Shown: positions 1-8,633, numbered from the stretch's first letter. The stretch is DNA of 64,000 nucleotides from Chloroflexi bacterium TSY (GCA_019217005.1 JAHBNG010000020.1:93417-157416); one strand, 5' to 3'. The notes: generated by a model not told the origin, from the letters alone. Made by a program: numbers and translations.

Positions 1-306
1 CGCTGCAAATCCGCGGCTGGGTGGATCGAATGGACCCATTGTGTTGGCCAGAAGTTGGCTCAGAGATGTTTTGTTGATCAGGTTTGTGATGGCCCCGTGT
101 TGGCCACTGATGGCGCGGTATTTTCGCAGCGGTCCTTCAGCCGTTCCCATCAAGATCTTGCCCGCGAGTATGTTCAGTACGCAGCGTGCTTCTCTGGTCA
201 TCTCCCTTGGCACAGTATTTTTCAGTACAATGAATCCATCTTGATAGAATGTTTGCTTCTGCTCAAGAGTTAGGTCTGTCGTGCCACTTGCGATTGTGTT
301 TTCCAT
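1..306 (-). CDS. Phytanoyl-CoA dioxygenase (PhyH)-like protein, N-terminal part
   Basis: The gene runs off the left edge, so only about 102 N-terminal codons are visible, with no stop. After a short leader the protein reads LTLEQKQTFYQDGFIVLKN, the usual opening of the PhyH family of Fe(II)/2-oxoglutarate oxygenases (a helix, then the DGFIVLKN strand). The catalytic HxD...H residues would lie outside the window and cannot be checked. The ATG at 306 is preceded by an AGGAAAGG-like ribosome site about 8 bases upstream, which fixes the start. The substrate cannot be inferred. PhyH-like genes are frequent in Chloroflexota, where they are often annotated for secondary or sugar metabolism. Family assignment is fairly secure, function is not. 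Confidence 0.7.
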   Translation of the reverse strand, partial: MENTIASGTTDLTLEQKQTFYQDGFIVLKNTVPREMTREARCVLNILAGKILMGTAEGPLRKYRAISGQHGAITNLINKTSLSQLLANTMGPFDPPSRGFAA

Positions 307-342
307 GGTCGATGCCCTTTCCTATTCCTATTCTTCGGCAGA

Positions 343-850
343 TTATTCTTCCTCTAAACTGGGAATGCCAAACAGTTTCGACAGATCATTAAATTCATCA
401 AGATCGCTATAGAATATGCCTGTCTCTTCCAGTGTTTTTCGTGCAGCAGATGTATAACCACTCTTGCAGACGTACCAACGCACGACCTGTGTGTAATGGT
501 TCTCAGCAATGACTTTGTCCGTCTGGTCGAGATAGTAGTCAATCTCTTTGACCTGAATTCGTTCGTCCGGGTACTTGACCGTCCAAAACATGACTTTCTT
601 GGTCGTCTGACCTTCATTCTATCAGTAGTGAGCAAAGATTCAATGCTATATGGCTGTTTTGCCCCGTCCGTCTACGACCGATCAGGGCACGACTTCTGTT
701 CGGACGAGCTGGAATTTTGGTTGCCCACTTCCAGAATAAGTCAAGCTCAAATTCTCGGTTGACGAATAAGTCGCCGACCAGATCTTCTATCGGCTCTAGT
801 CTTTCTTCCATCATGGTTCTGTCGCTCGCATGATGCCGCAATATTGACAA
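343..850 (-). pseudogene. Remnant of an AAA/STAND-type ATPase with internal deletion
   Basis: Two pieces of one protein lie in tandem. The upstream piece (850-614) contains VNREFELDLFWKWA and then SRALIGRRRTGQ, the start of an archaeal-type ATPase whose Walker A should read GRRRTGKT; the lysine is replaced and the frame ends soon after. The downstream piece (591-343) looks like the C-terminal domain of such ATPases (a tract reading VKEIDYYLDQTDKVIAENHY). The roughly 300 residues that normally separate them, with Walker B and the sensor motifs, are missing. This is best read as a gene with a large internal deletion plus point damage. A short standalone protein from the second piece is possible but unlikely. 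The upstream flank (860-930) carries two similar TCCGTTA..TATA motifs that may be old promoter or operator sites. Confidence 0.6.
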
Positions 851-1090
851 TATGATCCTTTAGCGGTCTCCGTTACTATACCGCAGTTGCTCATAAATTT
901 AAAATATATTTTACCGGTTTCCGTTAGGTATACAGTTGGATTTATCGGTCGAGTCCGTCAATCCGTTTCTATTGTCCCTAATGCCTTGAGAGGGGCTTTT
1001 TGCGCTGAGGTGATTATACAAAACAATGAAAAAGGATTGGGGTTAAAAGCGAATTCCATGAAAGCCAAGCAGAATTCAGAAAAAACGTTT

Positions 1091-1639
1091 CTACGCAACA
1101 AAGTGCGTTGTAATCTGTTCTCCACCGTGCTTCGTAGCCATCGTCTTCAGCAAATCATTGACACCATATTTCATGCCCCAGGTCACGACGAGGGCCATGG
1201 GGTGAAATTTTTTGTCATAGAACTGACGCATGGTCACAATCGTGCCGCCTTCTCCATCGCTCTCAAAGGTGATCAACCCCAAATGATTCTTGATCGGCAT
1301 TTTCATCGTACTTTTATCCGGTTCGGCTGCGTACGCAAAGAATTTCCCGACTTTGAAGGCAGGAATGGTTTCCACGACTTTTTTGTTCTTGTAAAAAAAC
1401 TCACGGTGCGTAACGCCATTTTCAACTGTCGTTCCAATCTTTTGCGAGTCCACGAAATACTCGATTGGTGAGACATCTTCGAACGTTTCGGCGGTCCGAT
1501 TCACCCAGATATCGAATGCTTCTTCCGGCGGTTGCGGCATTCGCATCGTTCCGATAACCCGTAGTTTGGCACCGGTGTATTGATCGATATCGAAATTTTC
1601 GATTTTGCGTTTTGTATGGTCGATCTGACTTTTGTGCAT
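1091..1639 (-). CDS. SRPBCC-fold (polyketide cyclase / START-like) protein
   Basis: A 182-residue protein of the SRPBCC helix-grip superfamily, usually small-molecule binding or cyclase-like proteins. Visible cues are the early strand GTMRMPQPPEEAFDIW, the central SPIEYFVDS tract and the closing long helix MALVVTWGMKYGVNDLLKTM, the standard order for this fold. The start at 1639 is preferred over an upstream in-frame one because AGAAAGGAAC lies just before it. Before the IS insertion at 1716-3255 the gene lay 34 bases downstream of the MerR-type regulator gene (original stop at 1674-1676), so the two formed an operon. The IS now separates them by about 1.6 kb and may have cut off its transcription. 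The ligand is unknown. Confidence 0.75.
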   Translation of the reverse strand: MHKSQIDHTKRKIENFDIDQYTGAKLRVIGTMRMPQPPEEAFDIWVNRTAETFEDVSPIEYFVDSQKIGTTVENGVTHREFFYKNKKVVETIPAFKVGKFFAYAAEPDKSTMKMPIKNHLGLITFESDGEGGTIVTMRQFYDKKFHPMALVVTWGMKYGVNDLLKTMATKHGGEQITTHFVA

Positions 1640-1814
1640 AGAGCAGTTCCTTTCTCTGAATGATAAACTACTATCAATTTCCACCGTTAGAGGGAATAAC
1701 ACCCATTGCTGATATCTTTACTTTCTGGTAAAAGAAAAGAGATGAGGTGAGAAATGTGACAAAAAGCGGTTAGCAGTTCATCCTAAAGGTAGAGAACCCA
1801 AAAAGGAGGAAGGA

Positions 1815-3146
1815 ATGCTAACCGCGCCAGAAATAACTATAGCAGTACTGATGAATGTATTGCAAGTAACGCCGATGGGAACAAACGTAAATGTAATGCG
1901 TCTGATGTGGGCAACGGAATGGGTCGTTTCTGAAAAGTCGAGGATAATCCATAGCGCATTGAAAGAAAGCGGGATGTGGGCAATGCTGAATGGGTCGTTT
2001 CTGAAAAGTCGAGGAGCAATCCATAGCGCATTGAAAGAAAGCGGGTTTGAAGATGAGGAGCCCGGCGAAGCTGGTGGAGCTCGATATGGATCATGGGATA
2101 TCACAAGTCTGCTGGGGTCGTGGCAAGAAGAAGTGGAAAGGGAATGGGAGGCAAAAAAGTTAGAAGGGTACCGAGTGAAAAGCATAGATATCACAGGGTT
2201 CTGGCGACCGAAGCTGCAAGGGAAAGTGAACCGACTCTATAACTCAACGGCTGTCGGCATTGCCCGCGCTCATCTTTGGAGTGATGATAAGCTCGGGGGA
2301 GATAGGCGGGAAGCGAGTGCCACTGCTCAAGGCAATCATGAGATGCACGGTTGGAACAAAGGAAAGTGAGTTTCGGAAAAAGCTGCTGACAGAGACGAAG
2401 AAATCACTGGAGTCAGACGAAGTGGCGGTGGTCGATGCCGGGTTTACAATCAGAGAAATGCTAGAAAGCGGCATCGACCGATTGTGGGAAGCCATTAACT
2501 GCACAGTGCGCCGCAATGAGTTCCCAAACGCAAAAAAAAAGGCAGACCACCTGAATATGGTGATATTGTGCGTCCGCTCTCGCAGCTATAAGGGAAAGCG
2601 ACTCGAGGCTACAACTCCGGACTCGTCTGGTCGCTTTCTATAGTGGTCGCCTGATTTGCTATCAAGCATGGCACAATCTCGTCCCCAGAACAACCAAGGT
2701 GGATACAGCCAACCGTACCTACTCGATTTACGTCATTCAGGATCCGGCCTACAACACACCTTTGGTTTTGGCGACCGTTATGACTTTGCAGCCTGAAACC
2801 ATTTATCTTGTCTACCTGGAACGCTGGCCTGTTGAACCCTTGGCTTCCAAGCAGATGATTGGCTTACATCGTCAATTTGTTCATGCCGATGAGGCTTGTT
2901 TCCGCTTACCTGAACTGGGGCTGTTGCTGGCAATCTTCTTTCCCATTTAGCCGCTTCTCTTCCTCCCATACCGACTGGCTACTGGGATCGAGAGCCTCCA
3001 CTCCCGGCAGGCTGCGCCGTGTTCTCTCGAGTGCTCTTTTTCCAACTCCTGACCAACTCGACCCTGACTTTCGGAAAAAGGCCTCGGTTTCACACCATTT
3101 CCCTAAAGGCGTTCTCGCTCATCGCCGCCTCAATGCCGCTGCTTAA
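1815..3146 (+). pseudogene. IS4-type DDE transposase, frameshifted
   Basis: The reading frame starts at 1815 behind a strong AGGAGG site and is spread over at least three frames (1815-2369, 2260-2643, 2699-2950 and on to about 3146). Recognisable catalytic tracts are SIDITGFWRP (first Asp), VAVVDAGF (second Asp) and YLVYLERWPVE, the Y-R-E signature with the catalytic Glu. The same protein is more intact at the C-terminal end of the copy at 19112-20394. Several indels and the N-terminal duplication make this copy unable to encode a complete transposase. The closest family within the IS4 superfamily cannot be decided by eye; the 5-bp target duplication argues against the IS4 group in the strict sense. 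Confidence 0.85.
1905..2041 (+). repeat. Tandem duplication (about 68 bp x 2) inside the transposase gene
   Basis: A segment beginning GATGTGGGCAA and ending near GAAAGAAAGCGGG occurs twice in a row (1905-1972 and 1973-2041) with a few differences. The copy at 19013-20503 has this segment only once. The duplication accounts for the greater length of this element and disturbs the N-terminal part of the transposase. Confidence 0.85.
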
Positions 3147-3239
3147 ACTAGCCGAGCACTATTTTTACATTTTATCCCGTTTTTTCAGGGTGGATTCTTT
3201 TTTCCGCCCCTTTCGGTTTGCCCTTTGTCACTCAAGCCT

Positions 3240-4091
3240 TTACCAGAAAGTAAAGGATATTGGACCTGCATTTTCAACCGGCATCTGGATCTCGATAACC
3301 GCTTCGTTCAAGTCGCTGACGTTAGAGACATCAAATCCAATCTCGCGATAGGGGCCTGCAATCCGATAACCATTCGCTTCAATCCATTGTGCAATTTGGC
3401 CAAGCGCCAGGAACTCAAGATCTGGGCCAGCAACCTGCTCCGACGTTGCCATTGTTTCCACGGCTGGAAGCTCGCCTACACACAACACATGATCGTCCGA
3501 CAGAGCAACCGACTCTTGAATGGTTCTCTTTAGCAGATATCCCAACTCGACATCATTGTTGGTCACCCTGAAGTCTTCTGCGTGGAAGACGCCCGCAAAT
3601 GAGCCTAATGCGCTCGGCGGGATTGAGGCAGGTACGACATGCAGGAGTCGATCAACGAACTCCATTAGCTCTTCCGGTGTTGAAAAGATGGTGCGAACCG
3701 ACAAATAGGGCTGTGCCGGAATCGACTTGATGACCACATCCGGCACATCATCATCGACTGTGTTCTGTTCAAGACGAGCTTCGATCTGTCGAAGTCGTTG
3801 CAGATCGTCAAGCACAGCCTGTTCCATCTCTGCCTTTTTCATGAGCAACATACCCTGAATCTCTTCATTGGATATCTCTGCTTGGAGCATTTTCGTGATC
3901 TGCTCCAGTGTTAACCCCAAATCTCTGAGCGCAAGAATCCGGTTCAAAGCAGGCAATTGCTTTGAACTGTAGTAACGATATCCAGTCATTTGATCAATGT
4001 GGGCAGGTTTAAACAACCCAATATCATCGTAATAATGCAGCAAACGCTTTGATACTCTAGAAATTTTCGAGAATTCACCAGCGAGAAACAT
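3240..4091 (-). CDS. MerR-family regulator with GyrI-like effector domain, 3' end altered by IS
   Basis: The protein has an N-terminal MerR winged helix (FSKISRVSKRLLHYYDDIGLF, then GYRYYSSKQL, residues 1-70), a dimerising coiled coil (about 75-115), and a GyrI/effector-binding domain of the BmrR type in the C-terminal half. Such regulators twist promoters open when a hydrophobic compound binds. The frame ends at 3240 inside the right inverted repeat of the IS, giving the artificial tail SFTFW. Removing the IS and one GATAT restores an uninterrupted frame across the junction that ends SAMGVIPSNGGN at 1674, then a 34-bp gap and the SRPBCC gene. The effector domain is nearly complete, so the protein may still work. 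The original operon partner suggests small-molecule sensing. Confidence 0.88.
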   Translation of the reverse strand: MFLAGEFSKISRVSKRLLHYYDDIGLFKPAHIDQMTGYRYYSSKQLPALNRILALRDLGLTLEQITKMLQAEISNEEIQGMLLMKKAEMEQAVLDDLQRLRQIEARLEQNTVDDDVPDVVIKSIPAQPYLSVRTIFSTPEELMEFVDRLLHVVPASIPPSALGSFAGVFHAEDFRVTNNDVELGYLLKRTIQESVALSDDHVLCVGELPAVETMATSEQVAGPDLEFLALGQIAQWIEANGYRIAGPYREIGFDVSNVSDLNEAVIEIQMPVENAGPISFTFW

Positions 4092-4236
4092 CAGAATCTC
4101 CTATCGCTATGGACATTCGGGTAACAATAGAGATTATAAGGATTCAGAGGATGGAACACGGATGACACAGATTTTTGCGGATTTACTCAGAGAGATTACG
4201 TGTTCCATCCTGAAAATCTGTGTCCTATTTTTCATA

Positions 4237-4459
4237 GTCTCAGTAGATCCAAATTTCAGGTTTTGAGAGAGAATTCTGGCTAAACAGTTGACATAAATAC
4301 AAATTTGCCGGTCGATATCTAGTTTTTGCGTTAGATTTGGGCGATTTTCAGATATGAAATAGGTTGTTTTCTGTAACCGAAATCTGAATAAATGACTCCA
4401 AAATCCCTGCAATCTCGACTGAAAATCGCCAAAAACGCCAAATTTGGATCTACTGAGTA
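4237..4459. repeat. Miniature element family G, copy 1
   Basis: The left end reads TCTCAGTAGATCCAAATTT and the right end is its inverted copy, AATTTGGATCTACTGAG. A second element with the same ends lies at 36153-36429. No credible coding region is visible inside. It looks like a non-autonomous miniature inverted-repeat element. Confidence 0.65.
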
Positions 4460-4816
4460 TAGGAAAGTATAAAATCAGCCAATAGGTGGAACCAGATTCT
4501 GGCTGTGGATGCTACGCATCTGTAACCAAACACGAAGTGGTCGCTTCAACCTAGGTGACGGCTGATTCGCTGAAAGCTTTTTTAATCCCTATAATGTCTA
4601 ATGTCGTGCACTGATTCAAGTATAAGGGATCACGTAACGTGATAGTCAAGTACTTTTTATAAATTCGTCCAATCAATGCAGATTTTGAGCTGAATACCGA
4701 CCTGTCGCTTACCCATTTTGTTTGCTTCTTTCATGTCAACTACATGAGATCCCAATGAACCAAAATAGACTTGGCACGAACAGCAAAAAATGTTAAAGTA
4801 GGGTAACACGCTCTTA
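4460..4816. other. Intergenic region with no recognised gene
   Basis: Between the two miniature elements there is AT-rich sequence with no convincing reading frame on either strand and no clear RNA gene. It could hold the promoter of the BTAD regulator at 4953, but no consensus -35/-10 pair stands out and the 11-bp repeats seen before the two paralogues are absent. Confidence 0.4.
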
Positions 4817-4897
4817 GAACCTAACCAAAAAGGGGTTGTGAGTCCGACCAGCTTCCCGGGTGCGAATGCATCGTCACAGAACTTTTCGGTTAAGCAC
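4817..4897. repeat. Miniature palindromic element family C, copy 1
   Basis: This 81-bp segment closely matches 34284-34365. Both contain GGTTGTGAGT, CGACCAG and ACAGAACTTTTCGG, and both have inverted ends of the CCGAAAAGT type (degraded to CCAAAAAGG at the left end here). It lies just upstream of the first BTAD regulator. Confidence 0.65.
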
Positions 4898-4952
4898 TTA
4901 GAGAACCTGAATCTGATACGAGTTGTTCAGAAATATCTGCCATCGTTGCCCC

Positions 4953-7900
4953 ATGCCTCAATTATCCATATCCCTTTTCGGTGCCTTTTCTGTATCGATC
5001 AATGGCATCAACATAACAACATTTCGTTCACGAAAAGCCCAGGCGCTGCTTACTTACTTAGCGATAGAAGCAGGTCGTGTACATCAGCGCGATTCGCTCA
5101 TCGACCTGCTTTGGTCCGAATATCCTCCCAAGGAAGCCAACACCAACTTTCGCCAAACGTTGAGCCGTCTCCAACGCATCATTGACAACAAGAACGCGAC
5201 ACCCCCCTTTCTCCTCATCACCCGCCAGACAATCGAGTGGGATCTCAACAGCAGCTATCAGCTTGATGTGAATGAGATGTTGCGTGCAGTTGACATTGTG
5301 ATGGCACAAGATGACGCGCAACAAGCGTACACACAACTCCAATCCGCCCTCGATCTCTATCAAGGTGACTTTCTCGCGGGCTTTTCTGTTGACAATGCCC
5401 CAGGGTTTGAGGACTGGATGGCAATGATGCGTGAGCATCTCCACCAGCAGCTGAGCTCTGCCATCACGCATGTGGGCGACCTTGCCGAAGCAGCTGGATC
5501 GTTTGGTCAGGTGGTCGATCTTGCCCGCCGTCAGCTTGTCCTCACCCCATGGGATGAATCAGCCCATTGTCGCCTCATGCGCGCACTCGCCATGCAAGGT
5601 CAGCGAGCCGAAGCCTTAGCTCAATATGACCGTTGCATCAAAGTCCTCGACCAAGAACTCGGCGTCGAACCTGATGAAACTACCGTTACGCTGGCAGAAC
5701 AGATCCGCACGGGTGAGCTTGGCAAGACGGCAGGCAGACAAGGTGACACGATGACCTCACCACCTGGTCATCCAATCCTTCAGGTCTCCGGTCAGAGGTT
5801 CGATCCCTACACGATTCTCAATCGCTTAGATCCTTTACCCGACCAAAAGCTCTTCGGCGTGGAGATGGCGCTGACAGAGATAGAAGGAGCTGTGAACGCT
5901 GATGATCGCTCGTGGCTGATTGCCATTGATGGGATTGGTGGGATTGGTAAGACATCGCTGGCGAACACATTGATCCATCGCCTGGTCGATCGTGCCCAAA
6001 CTGATGGTGTAGATGAATCGGGCAATGAAGTGCAAGGCACCTTTCGTTATCAAGACATTGGTTGGATCAGCGCCAAACAGGAAGAGTATCTGCCCGACCG
6101 CGGTGTGCAGGAAACGGGCAAGCCAGCGCTGGATGCCGAAACACTGATGGATTTATTGCTGGCCCAACTCTCTGATGGCCCCTATCCCACAGGCAGCAGC
6201 CAGGAAAAGCGCTTGGCCTTGACTCAACTGCTCAAGGAGAAGGTGTCGCTGGTAGTGGTGGACAATCTGGAGACGGCGATCGACTATGCAGAACTTCTTC
6301 CCTTGTTGCGTCACCTGGCCAACCCCAGCAAGTTCCTGATTACCAGTCGCCTCAGTCTGGCCGGGCAGGGCGATGTCTATTGCCACAGCTTGAGCGAGTT
6401 GAATCGGGATGATGCGTTGGCCTTCTTGCGCTATGAAGCGGAAAGCCGTGGTATGTCGACCCTCATGGGCGCGACCGACGAACAACTCGAGACGATTTAT
6501 GCGACAGTAGGTGGCAATCCGCTCGCCCTTAAACTGGTGCTTGGGCAGCTTCAGTTCCTACCGCTCGATCAGGTATTGATGAGCCTGCATGCCGCCACCA
6601 CAGATCGTGCAGAGCAGCTCTACAGCTACATCTATTGGCAGGCATGGCAAATGTTGGATCAATCTAGCCGCTACTTGCTGCTGACCATGCCTGTTGCTCC
6701 AAACGCAACCTTTGCCCAATTGGGTGCAGCCAGCGGCTTAGAGGTCGATGCCTTGCAAGGCGCGCTCATGCAACTCCGCACACTCTCCCTCGTCGAAGTT
6801 GGCGGAGACCTGTCCGAACCCCGCTACCGCCTTCATCGTCTGACCGAGACCTTCCTCATGCACGAAGTGGTCAAGTGGCAGGAGCCTGCTCAATTAGAGA
6901 CTTCGACCGACGCCCAATATTTCCTGCAGTGTGTGCTGAGTATGGTCGAACGGTGGGAGTCGGATGAAGCCGTACAGGACATCGAGATCGAGACGCTGGA
7001 TCAGGAACATGAAGCAATTCTCAAAGCGATCTCGTTTGGGCTAGAAATGAGTCAGGCATGGCCCGTGGTCAAGAAGCTGATCATCGCATTCACTTCATAT
7101 ATGGAACGGCGTGGTCAATGGGCGGTTTGGCACACAATATTGGACAGGGCGATTGGCGTAGCGCAAAAGGAAGAAGATGTGGATGGAGAGATTACGTTGA
7201 CTGCGCTGTTGGCTCGCCTTTGTCAGCGCGAAAGTCGTCCGCAAGACGTGGTGCGCTTTTATCGGCGCGTGATTCGACTGGCGCGGCACACAGGCAATCG
7301 TTTTGAAGAGGCCCGTGCCTGTTCGAATTTGGGCTACGCCTATGTTAATGGTGACTATGCATGGCGGTCGGAAGTCTTGAGTTGTCACGCACTATCTATA
7401 TTTGAGGACTTGGGGAGCGAACATGGATTGGCTCATACTCATAATCATTTGGGGATATTATATATGAATCAGCGGCACTGGGATTCTGCTGAGAGTAATC
7501 TAATGATGGCCTGCCGTATTTGGAAAAAGATGCAAGATACTCATAGCCTGATGAATGGCTTGACGAATCTTGGTGCATTATATGTCGATATGGAGAAGCC
7601 TGAGCCAGCTCTCAAATATTTAGGTGATGCACATGAGATTGCCGAAGCAACTGGGGACCTGTCATTCGTAGCCGATATATGGAATAATATGGCGATTGCA
7701 TACCGGTTGAGTTCAGATTGGGAGAAGGCACATGAATATGCCCTGCAAGCAGACTCCAGGTACAAGAGGCATGCTGACCTCTTGGGGCTTGCCAACGTAT
7801 GGCATAATCTCGGATTGATTGTATTCGGTTCGGGGCAGCGCTCGTCTGCGATCAATTACCTGGAAGAATCTTTGAAGATACATCAATCTCTTAACAACCA

Positions 7901-7958
7901 ATCAGGTTCAATGAACGTAGATGAGGATCTCAAACGGATTGCCACCCTGTCCAAGTGA
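4953..7958 (+). CDS. BTAD-type transcriptional regulator with NB-ARC ATPase and TPR repeats (first paralogue)
   Basis: A 1001-residue regulator of the AfsR/SARP-like STAND class. Residues 1-90 form the winged-helix DNA-binding domain (FRSRKAQALLTYLAIEAGR), about 95-245 the bacterial transcriptional activation domain (WDESAHCRLMRALAMQGQR), then an NB-ARC ATPase with Walker A GIGGIGKTS (Lys near 333) and Walker B LVVVDNLE near 435, followed by tetratricopeptide repeats to the C-terminus. Such proteins switch from a closed ADP form to an ATP form on sensing a signal and then activate transcription. The start at 4953 is chosen because the two paralogues begin at the equivalent residue; the ribosome site is weak. 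It is more diverged than the other two, and its upstream region lacks their 11-bp repeats. A hairpin at 7938-7971 overlaps the stop. Targets are unknown. Confidence 0.9.
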   Translation: MPQLSISLFGAFSVSINGINITTFRSRKAQALLTYLAIEAGRVHQRDSLIDLLWSEYPPKEANTNFRQTLSRLQRIIDNKNATPPFLLITRQTIEWDLNSSYQLDVNEMLRAVDIVMAQDDAQQAYTQLQSALDLYQGDFLAGFSVDNAPGFEDWMAMMREHLHQQLSSAITHVGDLAEAAGSFGQVVDLARRQLVLTPWDESAHCRLMRALAMQGQRAEALAQYDRCIKVLDQELGVEPDETTVTLAEQIRTGELGKTAGRQGDTMTSPPGHPILQVSGQRFDPYTILNRLDPLPDQKLFGVEMALTEIEGAVNADDRSWLIAIDGIGGIGKTSLANTLIHRLVDRAQTDGVDESGNEVQGTFRYQDIGWISAKQEEYLPDRGVQETGKPALDAETLMDLLLAQLSDGPYPTGSSQEKRLALTQLLKEKVSLVVVDNLETAIDYAELLPLLRHLANPSKFLITSRLSLAGQGDVYCHSLSELNRDDALAFLRYEAESRGMSTLMGATDEQLETIYATVGGNPLALKLVLGQLQFLPLDQVLMSLHAATTDRAEQLYSYIYWQAWQMLDQSSRYLLLTMPVAPNATFAQLGAASGLEVDALQGALMQLRTLSLVEVGGDLSEPRYRLHRLTETFLMHEVVKWQEPAQLETSTDAQYFLQCVLSMVERWESDEAVQDIEIETLDQEHEAILKAISFGLEMSQAWPVVKKLIIAFTSYMERRGQWAVWHTILDRAIGVAQKEEDVDGEITLTALLARLCQRESRPQDVVRFYRRVIRLARHTGNRFEEARACSNLGYAYVNGDYAWRSEVLSCHALSIFEDLGSEHGLAHTHNHLGILYMNQRHWDSAESNLMMACRIWKKMQDTHSLMNGLTNLGALYVDMEKPEPALKYLGDAHEIAEATGDLSFVADIWNNMAIAYRLSSDWEKAHEYALQADSRYKRHADLLGLANVWHNLGLIVFGSGQRSSAINYLEESLKIHQSLNNQSGSMNVDEDLKRIATLSK

Positions 7959-7971
7959 GCAAGGTGGCAAT
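7938..7971 (+). terminator. Hairpin overlapping the stop codon of the first BTAD gene
   Basis: ATTGCCACC and GGTGGCAAT form a 9-bp stem around the stop codon. There is no long T-run after it, so termination strength is uncertain. Confidence 0.4.
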
Positions 7972-7977
7972 TCGCGC

Positions 7978-8243
7978 TATACTGCGGTTGTGATGAAAAC
8001 CGGAATAGTGACATTTGTCACCCTAATTGACAATTTCAAGGGTTTGTAGAGGGTTCGCACCTCAAATTTGTCATGTTGTAACCTTTTTGACGCTAACAGA
8101 CCCTCAGAGGTGTTCTAAGGACTCGCTTGTATAGGGTTTGAACACCCAAAATCAGGGACCAAGGTGACAAATGTCACCATACGTAGTTTTCGTAAGCTAT
8201 ACCAGAGAGACCAAACTACGGTTTTCATACAGAGCAAACTATA
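7978..8243. repeat. Miniature element family B, copy 1, split by a family A element
   Basis: The outer parts (TATACTGCGGTTGTGATGAA on the left; GGTTTTCATACAGAGCAAAC on the right) match the uninterrupted 85-bp element at 10103-10187. In this copy the 182-bp family A element is inserted near the centre, between GATGAAAAC and GTTTTCG. It is a nested pair of miniature elements. Confidence 0.75.
8004..8185. repeat. Miniature element family A, copy 1 (182 bp)
   Basis: The sequence is bounded by GTGACATTTGTCACC and its inverted copy, each itself nearly palindromic. By reading base by base it is identical to the reverse complement of 13105-13286. No protein is evident inside. It is inserted within the family B element. 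Confidence 0.9.
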
Positions 8244-8262
8244 GATAGTGATTCTGTAAGTA

Positions 8263-8418
8263 CTAACATCCTCCTCCCGAATTACTGCTACAACTACTGG
8301 CAGATACGCTTGGCGTAGCATTCAGCCCAATCTCATCCGCCACAACCCCAGATCCAAATGTAACAGACAGCGTCAACGCAACAGCAACGAATAATTTGAT
8401 AATGTTCTTGGTATTCAT
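8263..8418 (-). CDS. Short secreted peptide (51 residues) with Ser/Gly/Cys-rich end
   Basis: The frame encodes MNTKNIIKLFVAVALTLSVT followed by a short polar region ending SASSCSSNSGGGC and a stop. The first 20-25 residues are a typical Sec signal peptide: positive start, hydrophobic core, small residues before the likely cut near VVA. The mature part would be only about 25 residues with two cysteines eight positions apart. AGGAG lies 8 bases before the ATG, which supports translation. I do not recognise the family. It lies between the first BTAD regulator and the IS630 element on the opposite strand, with no obvious modification or export gene beside it. It could be a secreted signal or bacteriocin-like peptide, or the stump of a longer exported protein. 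Confidence 0.55.
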   Translation of the reverse strand: MNTKNIIKLFVAVALTLSVTFGSGVVADEIGLNATPSVSASSCSSNSGGGC

Positions 8419-8465
8419 CTCATGATCTCCTGTAAATAAATGATTGAATTAAAGGAGGGTCAGAG

Positions 8466-8560
8466 ATGAGAGATCTCTCGGTGAGGGTTCCTTTGGTAGG
8501 CCAAAGTCATTTCACCTGCTTGCAAGCTATCGTGCGACTTGTTGAAGTCGCCAGACCCTG
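8466..8560. other. Cluster of short hairpins
   Basis: Successive inverted repeats include CTTTGG/CCAAAG and GCGACTT/AAGTCGC. The arrangement loosely resembles the hairpin cluster at 9973-10085. No gene is supported here. It may be a degraded mobile element or structured RNA. Confidence 0.3.
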
Positions 8561-8569
8561 TGCCTTGAG

Positions 8570-8626
8570 TATAGCGGGCGGGCATCAGCACTTCATCAGC
8601 ACTTTGCGAAAGTTCGTCAGCAGCCG
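8570..8626 (+). promoter_or_regulatory. Orphan BTAD-type operator remnant with 11-bp repeats
   Basis: TATAGCGGGC is followed by CATCAGCACTT twice in exact tandem (8583-8604), then two weaker units (TGCGAAAGTTC and GTCAGCAGCCG). The same lead-in and 11-bp spacing precede the BTAD genes at 13602 and 21832, where the unit is TGTGATCAGTT-like. An IS630 element begins eight bases after the last unit, and no BTAD gene follows. Confidence 0.5.
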
Positions 8627-8633
8627 TCTGCTA

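Larger units (their letters stand above)
1716..3255 (+). mobile_element. IS4-superfamily-like insertion sequence, copy 1 (defective)
   Basis: The element begins CTTTACTTTCTGGTAAA and ends with the inverted copy TTTACCAGAAAGTAAAG. It is flanked by a perfect 5-bp target duplication, GATAT, at 1711-1715 and 3256-3260. A second copy with the same ends lies at 19013-20503. This copy is 1540 bp, about 50 bp longer than the other, mostly because of an internal tandem duplication at 1905-2041. The transposase gene inside is broken by frameshifts. The element sits within the last codons of the MerR-type gene, whose reading frame ends inside the right inverted repeat. Confidence 0.9.

Noticed and set aside
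887..1471. Long plus-strand open frame of 194 codons
   Set aside because: It lies antisense to the SRPBCC gene (1091-1639), which has family motifs and a ribosome site; the plus-strand translation shows no recognisable protein.
4134..4412. 92-codon minus-strand frame between MerR and the first BTAD gene
   Set aside because: No ribosome site or motif; most of it lies in or beside a miniature element.
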